A DNA stretch of 64,000 bases from Limonium bicolor (taxonomy: Eukaryota; Streptophyta; Magnoliopsida; Caryophyllales; Plumbaginaceae), in assembly GCA_023374045.1 (NCBI GenBank), contig CM041776.1:137333296-137397295 (forward strand), written 5' to 3'. Position 1 is the stretch's first letter, and every line of letters begins with the position of its first letter. A model generated the notes under the pieces. The model was given only the letters and a program-made list of their open reading frames with translations, was not told the DNA's origin and did no database searches. Position numbers and translations under genes: made by a program. Of this stretch, positions 58,341 through 64,000 are shown piece after piece.

Positions 58341-60029
58341 TGTAACACCCCAGCCGCTAATCCTATTATTATCCTCTAATCGTCTCCATAATTACTCTAC
58401 TCGCAGCGGAATTCCTACATACTCCCGGCGGGTGATACAACGCCTTTAGCCACCCAATGACTAACAAGGCTCATGCTACTGACTGTAACGGTCTGATGAT
58501 TAGAATATACTGAACAATAACAAATACTTCCATTACATTCCCAACATTTACTTACATCCTTGGATTACCGAGTATACAAATTCATATCAAATTACATCCC
58601 ATTCTTACAAGCCTAATCAAAAGCTATGAGTTTATACCACTACTCATTCCTACCAAGTTCATAATCCCCAAAATATCCAAAAGGGTGTACCACATGGTAC
58701 ATCGGCTACTCAAAAGGCTATAAGCCGTGTACAACTTGGTACACCATTCTCATCCTACTAACTACACAAAAAGAGTCCATCTCGGTCTTAACACGACCAT
58801 CATTCTTCACAGGTACCTGGAAGAAATAAAAATAGTGCCCCAAGGGGCTCAGCAAAAGCTGGTATGAAATTCGCATACCCCGCGTGCTAACGGGGGTACG
58901 CCGACTACTTGGTCGCATACATGGAGTTCATTTAATTTATACATGCATACATGCTATAATGAACAATAATACATTCATGCCATAGAGCATACATACACAC
59001 AATCCGATATATACAAGGGAAGACAATCACAAGTCAACCATTCATACTTACCAAGGCACTGAGATGCACTTCTCAAGTTCATACACATTACTTTGTTAGT
59101 TACTTACTCACCCAGGTTAATCGGGTGTACTTTACTCTTTTACTCGAGATCCATGACATACACCAGTCATGATCTTTACTTGGCTAATTACTCTTCTTAC
59201 TTTAATACTCAAGTCAAGTCAGTGTGACCTCTGGACAAGGACTACGATATCCCACCACCGGGCTTTAGGGTGGCTTACTTCCTAGGGTCGCTACCCATTT
59301 AAGGGGTTTGGACCGCAAGGAAGAATAGGCCAGAACTCGGAAACAACCTCTCGTATTCCCTCATTCTCACGCGTGGCCGAAGCTATATCGGACTTCTCAC
59401 ATCACTCCAGTTTACCAATTTACTCAAGGTAGAATTGTTACTTAGTTAGGAGTTAGTGAGAAATCATTCTTTCCATACTACTTGGTTAGTACACTTCACA
59501 CCAAGGCAACCAAACACTTCATTCACAATCATACATTTCATGAATTATACAAACTATAAGTTCAAATACAATCCAGCAAGGAACAATACATTACAAGCAC
59601 AAGAAAGTGCAATAAACCTGATTCGTGCATTTTATCTTATTTAGGTGATCACACATAACACACAAACACACAAATCAGGTAACCACGGTAGCATACGGGG
59701 CATGAGAAAATCATACCGTTCACCGTCGTTCTAGGACTTCCAACTTTTCTTTGGAGTTCGACTATCCGGGTCCTATAACATACACAGGATCGGACAGTTA
59801 ATTACCTACATTAACCTAACTCATCTTATCTTTAAGTTTTCCCGACTACAGTTACTAACTCTTGCAATTCAAACTCATTTACTTAAGTCACTTACTTAAA
59901 ATTACTTCCTAAGCTTTTTTATGCTCTTAATGACCATTAAACATCATTAATCAAGTCTTAATTACCTTATAATATCATTACCAACCAAGTCCCTATCTTA
60001 AAATGGCTTTAACACAGTTTCTATGAAGA

Positions 60030-60300
60030 ATTTAGAGTGGTCCGGGTTTGTGTCCGGGGTTACAAACCTGGACCAGACCTCAGGAACACTCTCGGATAAC
60101 ATTTTAGAGTGGTCCGGGTTTGTGTACCGATTTACAAACCTGGACCACAATGTTTGGAAACCTTCTGCCATGATTTTGGGGTGGTCCGGGTTAGTGTACC
60201 GGATTATAAACCCGGGCCATCCCACTGGTATAACATTCTGCCGTGTTTTGAGCTTGGTCCGGGTTTCTGTACCGGATTGTAAACCCGGACCAGGTGCAGT
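60030..60300. repeat. TGGTCCGGGTTTGTG dyad minisatellite in element 4 LTR
   Basis: Four tandem units of about 70 bp, each GGTCCGGGTTTGTG..CCGG..TTACAAACC(T/C)GGACC, a strong hairpin repeated every unit. The layout parallels the arrays in elements 1, 3, A and B, but the sequence differs. Confidence 0.85.
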
Positions 60301-61489
60301 AATGTCCAATTTACTTATTTTTGATTCTATTTCAACTTCAATCTTATAACAACTTCTTCCCCAATCATCCTACATATTATCTACCATATTTTAACACTAA
60401 TTAGACACTCTAAACTACCCTAATTCAGTCATCAAACTCTCCACTCATCCTCTGATAATTTTACACACTTTTCCATTGTTAGTTTTCTTCCTTAAGTTGC
60501 TACTACAAATTTTTGTTTTCTTCCTTTCTCTAACTCAATGGTTCTCCATCTAGTACTACCTAGTTAAGCAACTTATATTACTCATTTCTAGTTCTACTCA
60601 ACTACACAACTTCCTCATAATACAAACCAAGGTGATAACTACTCCAATTCAATCCTTAAACACACCTAGACCAACCTAGGTTCTTTCCTAACAATATATA
60701 CATCATTCACACAACATTCTAAACACTTACCACACACTTAATTCTCACACTTAGTATTTTATTCACTTGGTTCAAAAGCTTCTAATTATCAATATAATCA
60801 ACACTAATATACTCCATTTCTTTTCTACCATTATAATAGCACTACACTATACTAAAGCAATGTAGTTACCATACTCAAACCTTAAAATCTGTACAAAGGT
60901 AAATTCATTACCTTAAGTTTTCTTGGTTCCTTTATCCTTTCTATCATTCTCCCTTTCTTGTTCCTCCTTCCTTCTTTGTTCGTTTTCTTGTTTATTGATT
61001 TCAAATTGGCCAAGCTACAGCCACATCTCAAGGAATACACACACAAAGCTAGTAAATTTTCTAACTTAGGAATTAAACTTATAAGAGAATGCTCAAAACT
61101 CTAAGGAGGTATTACCTTGAACTTCTAGATGAAGTTTTGGGTAGCAAAGTGGCAAAGCTTCAGCTCCTAAACTGGAATGCCAAAACCGGCTGAACAAGGA
61201 GCAGTAGGGTTCAAACGTGGGTTTTTCATTTTACAAAGGAAAAGTTAGAAAAAGAAGAACTTTGAGTCCCTTTCTTACCTTAGAACAACAAGAAGAAGAT
61301 GGAGCTCCAAATGGTCAGCTTCAAGCTCCAAGGGAAGCTACATCCATGGAGATGGAGTTAGAGATTTTCGATTTTTGAAGGGTGGAAAACGATCTCCAAA
61401 ACAAGGGGAATTCAACGGTATAATTTTTGTAGTATTTGGAGGTGATTTAGGCTTTCAAAATGGAAGAGAAATGAGGATGTTGTGAGGGG

Positions 61490-61497
61490 TTTATAAA
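61490..61497 (-). promoter_or_regulatory. Putative TATA box of the element 4 LTR
   Basis: TTTATAAA on the minus strand, followed by CCCCTCACAACATCC. A plausible LTR promoter by motif only. Confidence 0.4.
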
Positions 61498-62074
61498 TCG
61501 TCATTACAGAGAGGGAGGAAGAAAAAGGGAGTCTGGAGTAGAGAGGAGAACGTGGGGAAATGAGAGGGATGGAAGAGAGAGAAATTCTAAAAGTGTTTTT
61601 ACTTTATGATTTTGTCCTTTTGTGTATAAGAATGAATAAAGAAGAGAGGGGAGGCTGAACAAATCATCCCACTCATACACACACAAAGTTTCAGATTTTT
61701 AATTACCAATGGAGAGGCTATTTTTCTCTTATAACAATTTACACCCCACAAGTTTTCGGTTTTACACTATTCACTAACCGGAACCCGTTTTCCGGAATTT
61801 TCTCGTTCAATTAATTTTAATGGCTCCAGACCTTCACTAATGTTTAATTATAGATATTTGATTGAATAAAATTATTACGGGTCTATTTAACCTGCTTAAA
61901 GTCACGTTTTCCCAGTTTCCTCGAAAAACGCGCTTTAAGGTTCGTTTGTGTTTTTAATCCGTTTTATGGATCCGTTTTCTTCGGGAATTTTTCTACATGT
62001 TTATTTAAGCATAATTAAGCTTCTAAACTCCTCATTAGCCTAATTAATCACTATTTTTAATTTCGGGTATTTCA

Positions 62075-62091
62075 ATCTACCCCCCTTAAGG
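62075..62091 (-). promoter_or_regulatory. Polypurine tract of element 4
   Basis: CCTTAAGGGGGGTAGAT on the minus strand abuts the 3' LTR. Confidence 0.85.
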
Positions 62092-62496
62092 AACTTTGCC
62101 CTCTAAGTTGCTCAAGGTTGGTGGACTATTATCTCTACTTATTTGGAAACTCAATTGCCAAAGATCATACGTTACTACCACCTTACAAGGTGTTCATAAT
62201 TCATACACTGCAAGCACCACACAATTCAAGCACAATACACAATTACAATGCAAGAAATTCCACAATACAATTCACACTACCAATTGTGTCATATACCGTA
62301 CAACACAAGTACATTACACATTGTGAAAACATACCAAAATACAATTAGCACTACATTGTGCCAACAAAGTGTACTACAATACATACATATTATGCAATGT
62401 TATCCCGAAGCAATGCAAAAACAAAATGGCTCTACCCCCCTTAAAAGGGGTACACCCCGTACCCTCTTAGCACTAGACAATCTAGTCTACAAATAG
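62092..62496 (-). other. 3' untranslated region of element 4 with duplicated polypurine tract
   Basis: Rich in CA-containing direct repeats (ACACAATTAC-like). A second polypurine tract, CCCCTTTTAAGGGGGGTAGA, lies at 62431-62450, about 50 bp after the pol stop codon, as in element 2. Confidence 0.6.
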
Positions 62497-63525
62497 CTAC
62501 GGGTACTTCGCCTTCATGGCGTCCTCTAATTCCCAAGTTGCTTCCTCGACATCGTGGTTAGACCACAAGACTTTCACCATTCATACAGATTTATGGCGAG
62601 TGTCTCTAGTCTTGGTATCAAGGATTCTCAGTGGAGTCTCGACGTATCTCATCGTCGGCTCAAGGGATAGTTGTTCAGGCTCTATTACATGAGAATGATC
62701 AGCTATGTATTTCTTGAGTTGTGATACATGAAAGACATCATGAACACGCCCCAAATCTTCAGGTAATGCTAGTCGGTAAGCCACAACTCCAATCCTCTTA
62801 GTAATCGTGTACGACCCTACAAACTTCGGGCTCAGCTTGCCTTTCTGGCCAAATCGGAACACGCCCTTCATCGATGAAACACGCAAGAACACTTGATCTC
62901 CCATGGCTAACTCAAGGTTGTGTCGTCTCACATCAGTATAAGATTTCTGCCTATCTTGGGTTGCTTTCATATTCACTCGGATCTGCTGAACTTCAGCTTG
63001 TACTTGCTCAAGGTACTCTGGTCCAATTATGACCGCTTCGCTCGACTCATCCCAACAAAACAGGGTACGACAAGGTCTACCATACAAATCTTGGAATGGC
63101 GACATCTTGATCGACGCATGATAACTATTATTATAGGAGAACTCGATTAGATGAAGCTTATCAATCCAACTCCCCTGAAAGTCTATGGCATATGCTCTAA
63201 GCATGTCCTTGAGTGTCTGGATGGTCCTTTCTGTCTGATCGTCGGTCTGTGGGTGGAAGGCGGTGCTAAGCTTCAACTCAGTACCCAGCGCTTCCCGTGT
63301 CGCTCTCCAGTATCTCGAAAGAAATCTAGTATCACGGTCAGATACAATAGTTTTCGGGACTCCATGGTGTCGAATGATCTCCCGGTTAAATAGCTCAGCG
63401 AGCTTCGCTACCTTCCAGTTGTCCCTCATCGGAATAAAGCGGGCAACCTTGGTGAGGCGGCGACTACTACCCAGGCAGGTGAGAGTCCTATAACAAAATC
63501 CATGGAGATATCGTGAAATTTCCAC
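62497..63525 (-). pseudogene. Integrase core and chromodomain of element 4
   Basis: A long frame (63525-62581) holds the integrase core ([47 protein letters not shown]), the GPY/F-like region (SPKFVGSYTI) and [18 protein letters not shown] at 62581-62583 interrupts it; the same frame then gives MVKVLWSNHDVEEATWELED and ends at TAG 62497-62499, the chromodomain. Apart from this stop and a shift near 63450, which removes the first catalytic Asp region, it is well preserved. Confidence 0.9.
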
Positions 63526-64000
63526 TCCGGAATTGGCATAGATTGTACCATTCCGCCCGGTCTTCGGTGCTCAAATTTTCCTTCTGGCACGTGAGGCACC
63601 TCAGAACATACTCAGTCACATCAGATTTCATTCTTGACCCAGAAGTACCTCTTCATGTCTTTGTACATTTTGGAGGCTCCCGAATGGACGGACAATGTAG
63701 AACAATGTGATTCTCGCAGAATGCGATCCCTCAGCTCAGCATTGCTTCGGGGAATGCATAATCTGCCATTCAGCCGGATCAGACCATCTTCATGCAGTTT
63801 GAAGTCGTACTTTCGGTTCTCGAATGTACCCTCTGTGATTTTCTGTTTGATCTCTTTCATGTAATGGTCGCTCAACTGAGCCTCTCGCACCTCATCAACC
63901 AAGCTAGAAGAAGCGAGTAGCGAATGGAGTGAGTGTGCTCGACGACTCAGGGCGTCGGCTACAACGTTTGCCTTCCCTTCTTTGTACTGAAGGTCGATGT
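63526..64000 (-). pseudogene. RNase H end and integrase zinc-binding domain of element 4 (partial)
   Basis: From the window edge the frame reads [20 protein letters not shown] (end of RNase H) and continues without a stop through VDEVREAQLSDHYMKEIKQK, GLIRLNGRLCIP and RESHCSTLSVHSGASKMYKD (zinc-binding region) to a frameshift near 63625. Broken frames between 63526 and 63620 link it to the core. The frame is open to 64000 and continues outside. Confidence 0.85.

Larger units (their letters stand above)
58341..62074 (-). repeat. 3' LTR of element 4
   Basis: 3,734 bp with TG..CA ends. Contains the dyad array at 60030-60300 and a TATA box at 61490-61497. No coding signal. Confidence 0.88.
58341..64000 (-). 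mobile_element. Element 4: Tekay-type chromovirus, 3' part
   Basis: The minus-strand element continues past the window end. Its 3' LTR (58341-62074, TGAAATACCC..GGTGTTACA) is followed inward by a polypurine tract, chromodomain, integrase and RNase H. The protein is close to element 2 (VKVLWSNHDVEEATWELED against VKVLWSNHEVEEATWELED), but the LTR sequence differs. The 5' LTR and gag are not visible, so whether it also carries an AlkB gene cannot be judged. Confidence 0.9.

Noticed and set aside
62096..62496. Overlapping plus-strand frames after the element 4 polypurine tract
   Set aside because: Antisense to the element, CA-rich low-complexity peptide, no domain.

Overview
This window looks like a repeat-dense, AT-rich plant chromosome segment, probably from a eudicot (an inference; no host marker gene is present). 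I found no intact host gene. Almost everything is LTR retrotransposons nested in one another, plus a few DNA transposons. Evidence for a plant: tRNA-iMet, tRNA-Asp-like and tRNA-Arg-like primer binding sites; Tekay-type chromovirus, Athila-like and Tat/Ogre-like Ty3/gypsy proteins; CACTA, hAT and Mutator-like DNA transposons; and GRF zinc-finger cargo genes.

Layout. 1-18486: the 3' end of a plus-strand Athila/Tat-type element (A). Its 3' LTR is split by a minus-strand Tekay-like element with giant LTRs (element 1, 1025-15415, TSD ACAAG) and by a palindromic Mutator-like element (15922-17746, 9-bp TSD). 18487-44365: a decayed minus-strand Athila-like element (B). Its reverse transcriptase is interrupted by a Tekay-type chromovirus (element 2, 21602-39727), whose 5' LTR in turn carries a second palindromic Mutator-like element (35038-36925, 9-bp TSD). 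44388-45176: a Tat-type pol fragment on the plus strand. 45165-50351: CACTA-like remnants, an hAT MITE with a perfect 8-bp TSD, and a tRNA-like repeat. 50352-58340: a non-autonomous Ogre/Tat-like element (element 3), whose right LTR is broken by another Tekay-type element (element 4, 58341 to the window end).

The main discovery is in element 2. Between its gag zinc knuckles and its protease lies most of an ALKBH1-like 2-oxoglutarate/Fe(II) dioxygenase (AlkB family). The gag-protease region is interrupted by five short GT-AG introns, and removing them restores the reading frame. One splice choice would fuse gag to AlkB in frame. Skipping a 986-nt segment from the same donor would fuse gag to protease in frame. 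The AlkB frame now carries a 2-nt slip in a TA run before its distal active-site residues.

Other signals: two different palindromic Mutator-like elements both carry GRF-type zinc-finger cargo; unrelated LTR families share the same dyad-symmetric minisatellite, and every retroelement family here has such an array; Tekay-type elements duplicate their polypurine tract; and element 1 has near-identical LTRs around a long-dead gag-pol, which suggests it was mobilised in trans.
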